This document shows, one piece after another, positions 52,589-61,300 of a stretch of DNA of 64,000 nt. This stretch comes from Thioalkalivibrio sp. ALJ16 (GTDB lineage Bacteria; Pseudomonadota; Gammaproteobacteria; Ectothiorhodospirales; Ectothiorhodospiraceae), in the NCBI RefSeq assembly GCF_000377345.1, contig NZ_KB898046.1, positions 1-64,000 on the forward strand. The letters are read 5' to 3'. Made by a program: the position numbers and the translations under genes. The notes under the pieces were generated by a model. The model was given only the letters and a program-made list of their open reading frames with translations. It was not told where the DNA came from and ran no database searches. Within the stretch, counting starts at the first letter, position 1. Each line of letters starts with the position of its first letter.

Positions 52589-54256
52589 TCAGTCGCTGTC
52601 GGCGCGGTACTTCTCGCGCAGGTAGTTGCGGATCGAGATCGCGGTCAGGTTGAGTACGATGATCAGCAGCACCAGCACCAGGGCGGTGGCGTAGACCAAC
52701 GGGCGCCCGGCCTCGACGTTCGGACTCTGGAAGCCGACGTCGAAGATATGGAAGCCCAGGTGCATGAACGCGCGGTCCAGGTGCAGATAGGGGAAGTTGC
52801 CGTCCAGCGGCAGGGTCGGGGCCAGCTTGACCACTCCCACCAGCATCAACGGGGCCACTTCGCCGGCGGCCCGGGCCACGGCCAGGATCAGCCCGGTCAT
52901 CATCGCCGGGGCCGACAGCGGCACGATCAGGCGCCACAGGGTCTCGGCCTTGGTCGCGCCCAGTGCCAGCGAGCCGTGGCGGATGCTGGCGCCGATCCGG
53001 GTGAGGCCTTCCTCGGTGGAGACGATCACCACCGGCAGCGTCAGCAGCGCGAGTGTGAGCGAGGCCCAGATGATCGCGGGCGAGCCGAAGGTCGGCGAGG
53101 GCAGGGCATCGCGGAAGAAGATCTGGTCGATGTTGCCGCCGATCAGGTACACGAAGAAGCCGAGGCCGAACACCCCGAACACGATCGACGGCACCCCGGC
53201 GAGGTTGTTCACCGAGATACGGATGGTGCGCACCAGCGGGCCCTGCTTCGCGTATTCGCGCAGGTAGATCGCGGCGAGCACGCCGAACGGGGTGACGACG
53301 ATGGACATCAGGATGACCATCAGCACGGTGCCGAAGATCGCCGGCAGGATGCCGCCCTCGGTGTTCGCCTCGCGCGGGTAGCCGGTCATGAAGTCCCAGA
53401 AGGCGACCACATAGTGGCGCAGCTTGGCCGGAACGCTCATGTCGTTCGGCCACCAGGCATTCACGATGCGTGACAGCGGGATGGTCGAGTGCTCGCCGTC
53501 GGCGGTCTCCAGCACGATCGCAAAGCGGGCCAGTTCTTCGCGCAGGGCGTTGCGTTCGGCCTCGAGTTCGGCGTAACGGGCGTCGAGTCCCTCGCGTTCG
53601 GCTTCCAGTTCTTCCTGGCGCCGGCCGCGTTCCTCCAGCGACAGCTCTTCGGCCCGCTCCACGCCGCGCTGGGCGATGCGCAGCCGCTCCAGATCGAAGT
53701 TCACCCGGCCGATCTCGATGCGCTCGATACGCTGGATCTGCTGGACCAGTTCGCGGGTCTGCGGCATGCGTTCCTCGAACGCGGTGCGCGCCTCGGCCCC
53801 CTCGGCGACGGTCTCGCCGTCCTCCTGATACTCGCGGATATAGCCGAAGAAATCGCCCCACTGCAGGCGCTCCAGCACCACTGCGTCGCGCGGGCGATCC
53901 CACTCGGACATGAAGTCGTCCAGGTACCACTGGAAGTCGCGGCTGTCGAGGTCACGGTTGCCGCGCTTGATCAGGTGGCGGACCACGATGTCCTGGCCTT
54001 CCGGCACGGTAAAGCCGGCGTCGCGCATGGCTTGGGCGGTCATCGTCTCGGACCGCTGCAGCTCGCCCATGATGCGCCGGGGCTCGGCGTCCTGCTCCGT
54101 CTGGTATTCGAACTCGATGACCTTGGAGGGCCAGAAGAAGGACAGGCCGTTCACGGCGATCATCAGGATCAGGCCGAAGACCATCACCAGCGAGGCAGCG
54201 ACCGCTCCGGCATTCAGCCAGATCCACGGGGTGCCGGATTTGAACCAACGATTCAT
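52589..54256 (-). CDS. pstA: Phosphate ABC transporter permease PstA, long form
   Basis: 555 residues, nearly twice E. coli PstA (296). After the first membrane helix comes a periplasmic insertion of about 250 residues (60-310) rich in Arg/Glu with a coiled-coil core ([20 protein letters not shown]). The six-helix permease with the EAA loop ([20 protein letters not shown]) follows. Long PstA proteins of this type (DUF3333 N-terminus) occur in other gammaproteobacteria. Confidence 0.94.
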   Translation of the reverse strand: MNRWFKSGTPWIWLNAGAVAASLVMVFGLILMIAVNGLSFFWPSKVIEFEYQTEQDAEPRRIMGELQRSETMTAQAMRDAGFTVPEGQDIVVRHLIKRGNRDLDSRDFQWYLDDFMSEWDRPRDAVVLERLQWGDFFGYIREYQEDGETVAEGAEARTAFEERMPQTRELVQQIQRIERIEIGRVNFDLERLRIAQRGVERAEELSLEERGRRQEELEAEREGLDARYAELEAERNALREELARFAIVLETADGEHSTIPLSRIVNAWWPNDMSVPAKLRHYVVAFWDFMTGYPREANTEGGILPAIFGTVLMVILMSIVVTPFGVLAAIYLREYAKQGPLVRTIRISVNNLAGVPSIVFGVFGLGFFVYLIGGNIDQIFFRDALPSPTFGSPAIIWASLTLALLTLPVVIVSTEEGLTRIGASIRHGSLALGATKAETLWRLIVPLSAPAMMTGLILAVARAAGEVAPLMLVGVVKLAPTLPLDGNFPYLHLDRAFMHLGFHIFDVGFQSPNVEAGRPLVYATALVLVLLIIVLNLTAISIRNYLREKYRADSD

Positions 54257-54266
54257 CGGGTATGCC

Positions 54267-56537
54267 TCAAAGGGAGCTGTATTTCTGGCGCAGGCGCTGG
54301 CGCACGATCTCGGCGACCGTGTTCACTGCAAAGGTCAGCGCGAACAGGACCAGGGCGGCCAGGAACAGGATGCGGAAGTGACTGCTGCCAACCGCGGCCT
54401 CCGGCATCTCCACCGCGATGTTCGCGGAGAGGGTGCGCATGCCCTCGAAGATGTTGAAGTTGACCACCGGCGAGTTGCCGGTCGCCATCAGCACGATCAT
54501 GGTCTCGCCCACCGCGCGGCCGAAGCCGATCATCACCGCCGAGAAGATCCCGGGGCTGGCGGTCAGCAGCACCACGCGCAACACCGTCTGCCAGGGGGTG
54601 GCGCCCAGTGCCAGCGAGCCTTGGGTCAGGTGCTTGGGCACGTTGAACACCGCGTCCTCGGAGATCGAGTAGATGGTCGGGATGACCGCGAAGCCCATCG
54701 CGATGCCGATCACGAGCGCGTTGCGCTGGTCGTAGGTGATGCCCTGATCGGTCAGCCACTGGCGGGCATCGCCACCGAACATCCAGACCTCGATCAGCGG
54801 GCTCATGGAAACGGAGAACCAGCCGATGACCAGAATCACCGGGATCAGGATCGCGGCCTCCCAGCCGGCGGGCACGAGGTTGCGCAGGTTCTCCGGCAAC
54901 ACGCGGGTCCACAGGAATGCGGCGACCAGCATTCCCAGTGGTATCAGGATCAGGATGCTGGCGACAGCCGGCAGATTGGCCTCGATGAACGGGGCCAGCC
55001 ACAGCCCGGCGAGAAAGCCGAGGATGACCGTCGGCAGCGCCTCCATCAGCTCGATCGAGGGCTTGGTGATGCTGCGCATGCGCCGCGACATGAAATAGGC
55101 GCTGTAGATCGCCCCCATGATGGCCAGCGGGGTGGCGAACAGCATCGCGTAGAACGCGGCCTTGATGGTGCCGATGGTCAGCGGCACCAGCGAGAATTTC
55201 GGCTCGAACTCGTCCGTGGCCGAGGACGACTGCCAGACGTAGTCACCCCCGGATCGGCCCTCGTACCAGACCTTCTGCCACAGCACGTGGAAGGAGACCT
55301 CCGGGTGCCGGTTGGACAGGTCCTGCAGGTGCCAGGTCTCGTGGTCGTCGATGCCGATCAGCAGGCGGTTGCGCGGGTCGACATACACCCGATGCAGCGG
55401 CTGGTCGGTGATCTGGCGCTCGATCAGGGTCCTTTGCGAGGTGGAGTAGTGGATCTTGACCTCGCCGCGGTCGTCGGCGGTCAGGAAGCCCTTGCGGATG
55501 TACTCCGGCTGGGTGTTGCGAATCGGGCCGGCATGCGACGGGAAATCGCGCACCCGGGTGATGCGATTCACGTTGTCGTCGTCGCGCACCAGCATGTACT
55601 GCGCGACCGTGCCGTCGGAGCCTCCGACGATGATGGAGACCGTGCCCAGCAGGTATTCCAGCGAGGTGACCTCGGCCGCATCGCCGCGGATCACGCGCTT
55701 GCTGTCGACCAGGCTGGCGCGTGCCGGGTTGTTGATGTCGAAGAAGTGCAGCTGGCCCTGATCGTCACCGACCAGCATGTGGCGGCCGGTGATGTCCAGC
55801 AGGATGCGGGTGGGCGTGGCGCCATCCGGGAGCGAGGGGAGGTCAAAGGCCGAGCGCCGGACCTCGGTCTCGCCGGTCATCATCGAAGTGCGCTCCTCGA
55901 AGCGCACTAGCTTCAGCTCGCCGTCCTCGGTGGCGGCGGCTATACGGATGCCACTGGAGCCGCGTTGCACCCCGACGACCGAGATGGCGCGGCCGGCATC
56001 ATCGACGTCCAGCAGGGCCGAGTCCTCGTCGCCCAGCGGATACACCAGGCCCGGGTCGTACAGGCGACCCTCGGGGCTGAAACGTTCGTTGTATTCGTAC
56101 TGAATGGCCAGCACCTGGCCGTTGTCGAGGCCGGCGGCCACCAGGCGCGTGCGCGGCTCGGCGGCGCTGAAACTCGTGACCTGTACATCCTCCGGGATCG
56201 GCAGCGCCTCTTCCTTGACGATTTCGCCACTGTAGGGGCGGAAGAACAGGGCGCGGCGGTCCTCGGTCAGGCGCACCGCCATCTCGCGGTGGCGGTTCAC
56301 GGCGAGATGGATGGTGCGGGTGTCGGCGCCGCCTGGGGCCGCGTATTCGGTGCGCGGCTCCAGTGTGGCCCCCTGGAACATGGGCAGCGTTTCGCTGGCC
56401 AGGTATACGAACATCAGAGTGAGTGCGCCGATCACGGCCACACCGAAAAAGCCGATGGTGTAGCGGGCGGTGTGATCCTTGGCGCGGCGCCAGCGCTGGA
56501 AGCGACCGAGGGTCGTGGTTGCGGTAAGGCTGGACAT
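54267..56537 (-). CDS. pstC: Phosphate ABC transporter permease PstC, long form
   Basis: 756 residues (E. coli 319). A membrane helix at about 30-55 is followed by about 400 residues of periplasmic sequence with regularly spaced beta-strand repeats (for example LLDITGRHMLVGDDQGQLHF), consistent with a beta-propeller, before the permease core with ALGATPWQTVLRVVLLTASP. Its promoter region has its own Pho boxes and a terminator separates it from pstS. Confidence 0.92.
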   Translation of the reverse strand: MSSLTATTTLGRFQRWRRAKDHTARYTIGFFGVAVIGALTLMFVYLASETLPMFQGATLEPRTEYAAPGGADTRTIHLAVNRHREMAVRLTEDRRALFFRPYSGEIVKEEALPIPEDVQVTSFSAAEPRTRLVAAGLDNGQVLAIQYEYNERFSPEGRLYDPGLVYPLGDEDSALLDVDDAGRAISVVGVQRGSSGIRIAAATEDGELKLVRFEERTSMMTGETEVRRSAFDLPSLPDGATPTRILLDITGRHMLVGDDQGQLHFFDINNPARASLVDSKRVIRGDAAEVTSLEYLLGTVSIIVGGSDGTVAQYMLVRDDDNVNRITRVRDFPSHAGPIRNTQPEYIRKGFLTADDRGEVKIHYSTSQRTLIERQITDQPLHRVYVDPRNRLLIGIDDHETWHLQDLSNRHPEVSFHVLWQKVWYEGRSGGDYVWQSSSATDEFEPKFSLVPLTIGTIKAAFYAMLFATPLAIMGAIYSAYFMSRRMRSITKPSIELMEALPTVILGFLAGLWLAPFIEANLPAVASILILIPLGMLVAAFLWTRVLPENLRNLVPAGWEAAILIPVILVIGWFSVSMSPLIEVWMFGGDARQWLTDQGITYDQRNALVIGIAMGFAVIPTIYSISEDAVFNVPKHLTQGSLALGATPWQTVLRVVLLTASPGIFSAVMIGFGRAVGETMIVLMATGNSPVVNFNIFEGMRTLSANIAVEMPEAAVGSSHFRILFLAALVLFALTFAVNTVAEIVRQRLRQKYSSL

Positions 56538-56598
56538 TCAGGGTCCCCTGATGCGGCAGGTATAGGGTGAAACTGAGGGGAATGCTACGGGTGCTTCG

Positions 56599-56625
56599 TG
56601 ACAAAAACGTGACAGCCATATGACG
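56599..56625 (-). promoter_or_regulatory. Pho boxes upstream of pstC
   Basis: Minus strand CGTCA, TGTCA and TGTCA with exact 11-bp period (complements at 56621, 56610 and 56599), 62 bp before the pstC start. Matches PhoB direct repeats (CTGTCAT every 11 bp). Confidence 0.85.
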
Positions 56626-56679
56626 GACGATTGAACGCTGGATGGCAGGTTGTGGTGCCTGGGCGCATGCAACGGGCAC

Positions 56680-56710
56680 AAAAAAACCGGGCCCCGCGAG
56701 GGGCCCGGTT
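56680..56710 (-). terminator. Terminator between pstS and pstC
   Basis: On the minus strand a perfect AACCGGGCCCC/GGGGCCCGGTT stem with a short loop is followed by seven T, 37 nt after the pstS stop codon. Confidence 0.9.
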
Positions 56711-56746
56711 CAGACCATCCGAAGATGGCCGGCGTGGGACCTGGGA

Positions 56747-57715
56747 TTATTCCAGGCCGAGGTTCTTGCGCTCGCGCTCGGCCACGGAGGCGGGCAGCGG
56801 GATGAACCCGTCACGCACCACGACTTCCTGGCCTTCCTTCGACAGCACCATCTTCAGGAACTCGGCCGCACGCGGGGTCAGGCCGTCTTCCGGGTGCTTG
56901 TTCACCATCACGTAGAGGAAGCGGGCCAGCGGGTAGTCACCGGTGGAGGCATTGTCGGCGTTGGGCTCGAAGTACTCGCCCTCGTTCTGGCCCAGCGGGA
57001 TGGCGCGCACGCCGGAGGTCATGTAGCCGATGCCGGAGTAGCCGATGCCGTTCAGGGACTCGGACACACCCTGGACCACCGAGGCGGAACCGGGCTGTTC
57101 GTTGACCGAATCCTTGAAGTCACCGTCGCACAGGGCGTGCTGGCGGAAGAAGCCATAGGTGCCGGAGACCGCGTTACGGCTGTAGATCGTAATGTCGCGG
57201 TTGTCCCAGGCGCCGTCCAGGCCGACCTGGCCCCAGCGGGTGATGTCCTCGGCGCCACCGCAGCGGCGGGTGGAGGAGAAGATCGCGTCGGTCTGCTCGA
57301 GGGTCAGGCCCTCGATCGGGTTGTCGCGGTTCACGTACACGGCGATGGTGTCGATCGCGACCGGAACGGCGGTCATCTCGTAGCCGTGGCGCTGTTCGAA
57401 CTCGGCGTGCTCGCTGTCACGCGGCATGCGCGACATCGGGCCGAAGTCGGCGGTGCCTTCGGTCAGGGCCGGCGGCGCGGTGGAGGTGCCGGCACCCTGG
57501 ATCTGGACGTTGACGTTCGGGTAGAAGTTCTGGAACTCCTCGGCCCACAGCGTCATCAGGTTGTTCAGGGTGTCGGAGCCGATGCTCGACAGGTTGCCGG
57601 AGATACCGGAGACCGACTGGTAGGCCGGGATGTTGGGATCGACATCGGCCATCGCCGGGGTGATGGCGAGGGCGGCGGCCGCGGCGGCGGTGAGAATGGT
57701 GCGCTTGAACAGCAT
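56747..57715 (-). CDS. pstS: Phosphate-binding periplasmic protein PstS
   Basis: 322 residues. Signal peptide ([16 protein letters not shown]). [24 protein letters not shown] and [17 protein letters not shown] are the phosphate-contacting segments of this PstS branch, which contains an extra Cys pair ([15 protein letters not shown]). High-affinity phosphate receptor, expressed as its own transcript. Confidence 0.95.
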   Translation of the reverse strand: MLFKRTILTAAAAAALAITPAMADVDPNIPAYQSVSGISGNLSSIGSDTLNNLMTLWAEEFQNFYPNVNVQIQGAGTSTAPPALTEGTADFGPMSRMPRDSEHAEFEQRHGYEMTAVPVAIDTIAVYVNRDNPIEGLTLEQTDAIFSSTRRCGGAEDITRWGQVGLDGAWDNRDITIYSRNAVSGTYGFFRQHALCDGDFKDSVNEQPGSASVVQGVSESLNGIGYSGIGYMTSGVRAIPLGQNEGEYFEPNADNASTGDYPLARFLYVMVNKHPEDGLTPRAAEFLKMVLSKEGQEVVVRDGFIPLPASVAERERKNLGLE

Positions 57716-57809
57716 GGGTGTACTCCCTGGTGCTTGCTTTGAGGTGTGCTCGGGGCCATTGAGCTGGCTCCTTGGAGCGGAATTATCGGGAGCCACGCTT
57801 GCAGTTCCG

Positions 57810-57843
57810 TGACGCCCGCATGACAGCGGCGTGACATGTGACA
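57810..57843 (-). promoter_or_regulatory. Pho boxes upstream of pstS
   Basis: TGACG/TGACA units on the plus strand at 57810, 57821 and 57832 (11-bp period) plus one at 57839; on the transcribed strand they read CGTCA and TGTCA. They begin 95 bp before the pstS start. Confidence 0.85.
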
Positions 57844-57921
57844 GGGCGTGCGAGGGCTTCGGCGATAGTGTTGCGGGGTAGCCGGGGCGGGCGCGGGGAC
57901 GTGCGTCCGCCAGGCAGGGGG

Positions 57922-59247
57922 TTATTCCACGGTCGCGGGGGGTGCCTCGACCGGTCGGGTACGGCCGAGGGGGAACAGGCAGGTGAAGCGGCTGCCGCGA
58001 CCGACCTCGCTCTCGATGGACAGGTGACCGTCGTGGCGGGCGAGCACGTGCTTGACGATGGCCAGGCCAAGCCCGGTGCCGCCGCGCGACTGGGTGCGCC
58101 CCGCATCCACCCGGTAGAAGCGTTCCGTCAGGCGGCTCAGGTGGTGGCTGGCAATGCCGGGCCCGGTATCCTCGACACTCAGGCGGGCGCCGTCGGCATC
58201 GGCCTGCCAGCGCAGGGTCACGCGGGTCCCGCCGGGGGTGTATTTCACTGCGTTGAAGAGCAGGTTGGCGCAGGCCGAGCGCAGCTCGTTCGGGTTGCCC
58301 AGGAATTCCAGGGCGGGGTCGGCATCCAGCACGAACTGGTGCCCCTCGGTACCGGAGAGAACGCGCGCCTCCTCGGTCAGCTTCTGGAGCATGGGGAACG
58401 GGTTGAACCAGTCCTGGGGGCCGGTGGTTTCGCCGGTCTCCAGGCGCGACAGCAGCAGCAGGTCGTCCACCAGCAGTTTCATGCGTTCGGACTGTTCGCG
58501 CAGCATCTGTACGGAGCGCGCCAGCTCGGGCTGCTCCTGCAGTTCCTCCTCCAGGGTCTCGGTGACGCCGTAGAGCACGGTCAGGGGAGTGCGCAGTTCG
58601 TGCGAGACGTTGGCGATGAAGTCGCGCCGCATGACCTCCAGGCGGTGCAGGTGGGTGGTGTCGCGGGCCAGCAGCAGGTACTGGGCATCCCCGTACGGCA
58701 GCATGCGCAGCTCGAGCTGGCGTTCGTCGTCCAGTGGCGAGGGCACGGTCACGCGCGCCAGGGATTCGCGGGCGCGTTCCATGAACTGCAGGAACTCCGG
58801 GTGGCGCAGCAGATGGGTGATGCGCTGGCCCTCGTCGCGCGGCCAGTCGAGCCCGAGCAGCTGGCAGGCCATGGTGTTGACCCATTCGATACGCAGGTCG
58901 TCATTGAGCACGACAACGGCATCGGGCATGGCGCGGGCGGAATCGCGGTAGCGTTCCAGGAGCTGGCGCAGCCGGTGCACGCGATGTTCGTGGCGTTTGC
59001 GGCGGCGATAGAGCTGGTCGAAGATCACGCCCCAGAGGCCGCGCACATCCGGCGGTTCCGCGCGCCCGCCCCGCCGCAGCCAGGTCTCCAGCCACAGCAG
59101 GTTGGCGATGTTCCAGGCCAGTGCGGCCCCCAGCAGGAACGCCACCGTCGGCCAGAACTGGCCGGTGGCCCAGCCGAGCGCAAGGATCGGCAGCGCGATC
59201 AGCAGGCTGGTAATGAGGATGTCGGGCCAGGTGTTGCGGGGCTGCAC
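57922..59247 (-). CDS. phoR: Phosphate-regulon sensor kinase PhoR
   Basis: 441 residues from a GTG. Two N-terminal helices (about 10-55), a charged linker, PAS domain (about 100-195), HisKA with His216 ([13 protein letters not shown]), HATPase_c with [19 protein letters not shown] and [11 protein letters not shown]. No periplasmic domain, as in E. coli PhoR. Lies 55 nt after phoB. Confidence 0.96.
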   Translation of the reverse strand: MQPRNTWPDILITSLLIALPILALGWATGQFWPTVAFLLGAALAWNIANLLWLETWLRRGGRAEPPDVRGLWGVIFDQLYRRRKRHEHRVHRLRQLLERYRDSARAMPDAVVVLNDDLRIEWVNTMACQLLGLDWPRDEGQRITHLLRHPEFLQFMERARESLARVTVPSPLDDERQLELRMLPYGDAQYLLLARDTTHLHRLEVMRRDFIANVSHELRTPLTVLYGVTETLEEELQEQPELARSVQMLREQSERMKLLVDDLLLLSRLETGETTGPQDWFNPFPMLQKLTEEARVLSGTEGHQFVLDADPALEFLGNPNELRSACANLLFNAVKYTPGGTRVTLRWQADADGARLSVEDTGPGIASHHLSRLTERFYRVDAGRTQSRGGTGLGLAIVKHVLARHDGHLSIESEVGRGSRFTCLFPLGRTRPVEAPPATVE

Positions 59248-59302
59248 GGGGACCGCCGGGATTCAGGGAGTCAGCACGGAGTGTACAAACATCGGCCGGC
59301 GT

Positions 59303-59992
59303 TTACGGCATCCGCGAGAATCGGTACCCCGAGCCGCGCACGGTCTGTACCAGGTGGTCGTGGCCGGTATCGGCCAGCGCCTTGCGCAGACGGCGGATGT
59401 GCACGTCCACGGTGCGTTCCTCCACGTACACGTTCGTGCCCCAGACCTTGTCCAGCAACTGGCCGCGACTGAACACGCGGTCCTGGTGGGTCATGAAGAA
59501 ATGCAGCAGGTTGTATTCGGTCGGCCCCATGCTGATGGCCTGGCCGTTCCCGGAGATGCGGTGGGATACCGGGTCCAGACGCAGGCCCTCGATCTCGATC
59601 GGCTCCTCGCTGGTGGTCGGGGAGGTGCGCCGCAGCACCGCCTTCATGCGCGCCACCAGTTCGCGGGGCGAAAACGGCTTGGTCACGTAGTCGTCGGCGC
59701 CCACGTCCAGTCCACGGATGCGGTCTTCCTCCTCGCCGCGGGCCGTCAGCATGATCAGCGGGATGTCCTTGGTCACGGGGCTTGTCTTCAGGGTGCGCGC
59801 CCAGTCGATGCCGCTGATGTCGGGCAGCATCCAGTCCAGCAGGATCAGGTCCGGCGGGTCTTCCAGCAGCAGGGATTTCGCGGTGCGCACGTCGCCGGCC
59901 TCGCGCAGCTCGTAGCCGGCCTTCTGGAACGGCAGCTGCAGCATCTCGCGGATCGCGGCGTCGTCTTCCACCAGCAGTATTCGAGTGGCCAT
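59303..59992 (-). CDS. phoB: Phosphate-regulon response regulator PhoB
   Basis: 229 residues, equal to E. coli PhoB, from ATG 59992. Receiver with acidic pair at 10-11, Asp53 (LLDWMLP) and Lys in YVTKPFSP; C-terminal winged helix with [14 protein letters not shown] and RGSGYRF. Pho boxes in front indicate autoregulation. Confidence 0.97.
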   Translation of the reverse strand: MATRILLVEDDAAIREMLQLPFQKAGYELREAGDVRTAKSLLLEDPPDLILLDWMLPDISGIDWARTLKTSPVTKDIPLIMLTARGEEEDRIRGLDVGADDYVTKPFSPRELVARMKAVLRRTSPTTSEEPIEIEGLRLDPVSHRISGNGQAISMGPTEYNLLHFFMTHQDRVFSRGQLLDKVWGTNVYVEERTVDVHIRRLRKALADTGHDHLVQTVRGSGYRFSRMP

Positions 59993-60026
59993 GGCCCTGT
60001 CTCGTGATTGCCCGGAAGGCATTAGA

Positions 60027-60053
60027 TAACAGCCATGTTACAGCCATGTGAAC
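60027..60053 (-). promoter_or_regulatory. Pho boxes upstream of phoB
   Basis: Plus-strand TAACA (60027), TTACA (60038) and TGAAC (60049) repeat with an 11-bp period inside ACAGCCATGTTACAGCCATG; the transcribed strand reads CTGTTA and CTGTAA. Weaker than the pst boxes, but spacing is exact. Confidence 0.7.
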
Positions 60054-60107
60054 ACCATTCGCGCGGCCGTTGGGTCAGGTCCGGCGCGTGCTTCCCGGTA
60101 TTTCCGC

Positions 60108-60911
60108 TCAGGAGGCGCGGGTACGGGCGCCGTTCGCGTCGAGGACGAAGCGCTCGTCGCCATGCAGGAAGATCATGCCGGTGTGATGGGGGGAACGTGC
60201 GAGCTGCTGACGGATGGCCTGTTCGTGCCCCGGTTTGAGGTGGGTGATGGCAATCCTGGGGCGATGTTCCAGCAACGCGAGATCCTCGCGCAGGTTCTGC
60301 GGCGTGTAGTGCTTGGCCAGGTCGGCCATGCCTTCCATCTCGTCCGGCAGGCCGGTCTCGATCATCAGCAGGTCGAGGTTGGGCAGCGCATTCAGGGCCG
60401 GCCACAGACGGCGCGAGGAGGTGGTATCGCCGCTGAAGGCGAATGCCGCGCCGTCGTGGCTGCTGACGCAATAGCCCACGGCCGGCACCGTGTGCCGGGC
60501 GGGCAGGACGCGCAGCTCGCGGTGATCCAGATGGATGGTCTGGTCCGGCTGCACCGATGCCAGCCGGACCAGGGGCTGATCGGGGCGTGGCAGGCGGGTG
60601 AAGTCCGGCCAGATCACCCAGTTGAAGACGTGATCGCAAAGGGCCTTCAGGGTCGCGGGGAGGCCGTGGACATGAATGGGCGCCGCGTCCGGGTGGTAGA
60701 CCATGTCCGCCAGCATTGGCAGGAAGGCAATGTGATCCAGGTGCGAGTGGGTCAGGAATACATGGCGAATGCGCCGCAGTTCCTCCAGCTGCAGATCGCC
60801 GACGCCACTGCCGGCATCGATTAGGATGTCATCATCGATCAGGATGGAAGTGGTGCGGCGACCGGGACCAATCCCGCCGCTGGCTCCAAGGATTCGGACC
60901 GAAAGGCTCAT
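60108..60911 (-). CDS. Metallo-beta-lactamase-fold phosphodiesterase (class II PDE-like)
   Basis: 267 residues from ATG 60911. HSHLDHIAFLPML (metal site 1), FSGDTTSSRRLW and ITHLKPGHE residues are those of class-II 3',5'-cyclic-nucleotide phosphodiesterases. cAMP hydrolysis is the likely role, but other MBL-fold substrates cannot be excluded. Immediately upstream of phoB in a head-to-tail order with about 115 nt in between. Confidence 0.75.
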   Translation of the reverse strand: MSLSVRILGASGGIGPGRRTTSILIDDDILIDAGSGVGDLQLEELRRIRHVFLTHSHLDHIAFLPMLADMVYHPDAAPIHVHGLPATLKALCDHVFNWVIWPDFTRLPRPDQPLVRLASVQPDQTIHLDHRELRVLPARHTVPAVGYCVSSHDGAAFAFSGDTTSSRRLWPALNALPNLDLLMIETGLPDEMEGMADLAKHYTPQNLREDLALLEHRPRIAITHLKPGHEQAIRQQLARSPHHTGMIFLHGDERFVLDANGARTRAS

Positions 60912-61181
60912 CGCGGGCGAAGTGCGGCTGTGGGACCGCCATGGTGCGGGCGCTGGAGGCCAGTCGCCCCGGGTGGCTGTGGGTGGGTGACGGACATGGC
61001 CCAATGCTAGAACGGGTCCAGACCCGAGTTCCGTGACGCGGCGCGCGAAAAGGCAATCGTGACCGCACAGGAGGGAGCCGGCACTGGGCCAGCCGGTGGC
61101 GTTCTATCGTGCCGGCCATGAAGGCCCGGCGCAGGGCTTCCCGCGACCCGCGGGAGTTGCTAGAATGCGCGCCATCTGAAA

Positions 61182-61257
<76 letters not shown>

Positions 61258-61269
61258 GGATTCCAGATT

Positions 61270-61298
61270 AAAGGCCTGCTTATGCAGGCCTTTTTTCT
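61270..61298 (+). terminator. Terminator after tRNA-Ala
   Basis: AAGGCCTGC-TTAT-GCAGGCCTT followed by TTTTCTTTT, directly before the stop codon of the convergent GGDEF-EAL gene. Confidence 0.9.
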
Positions 61299-61300
61299 TT

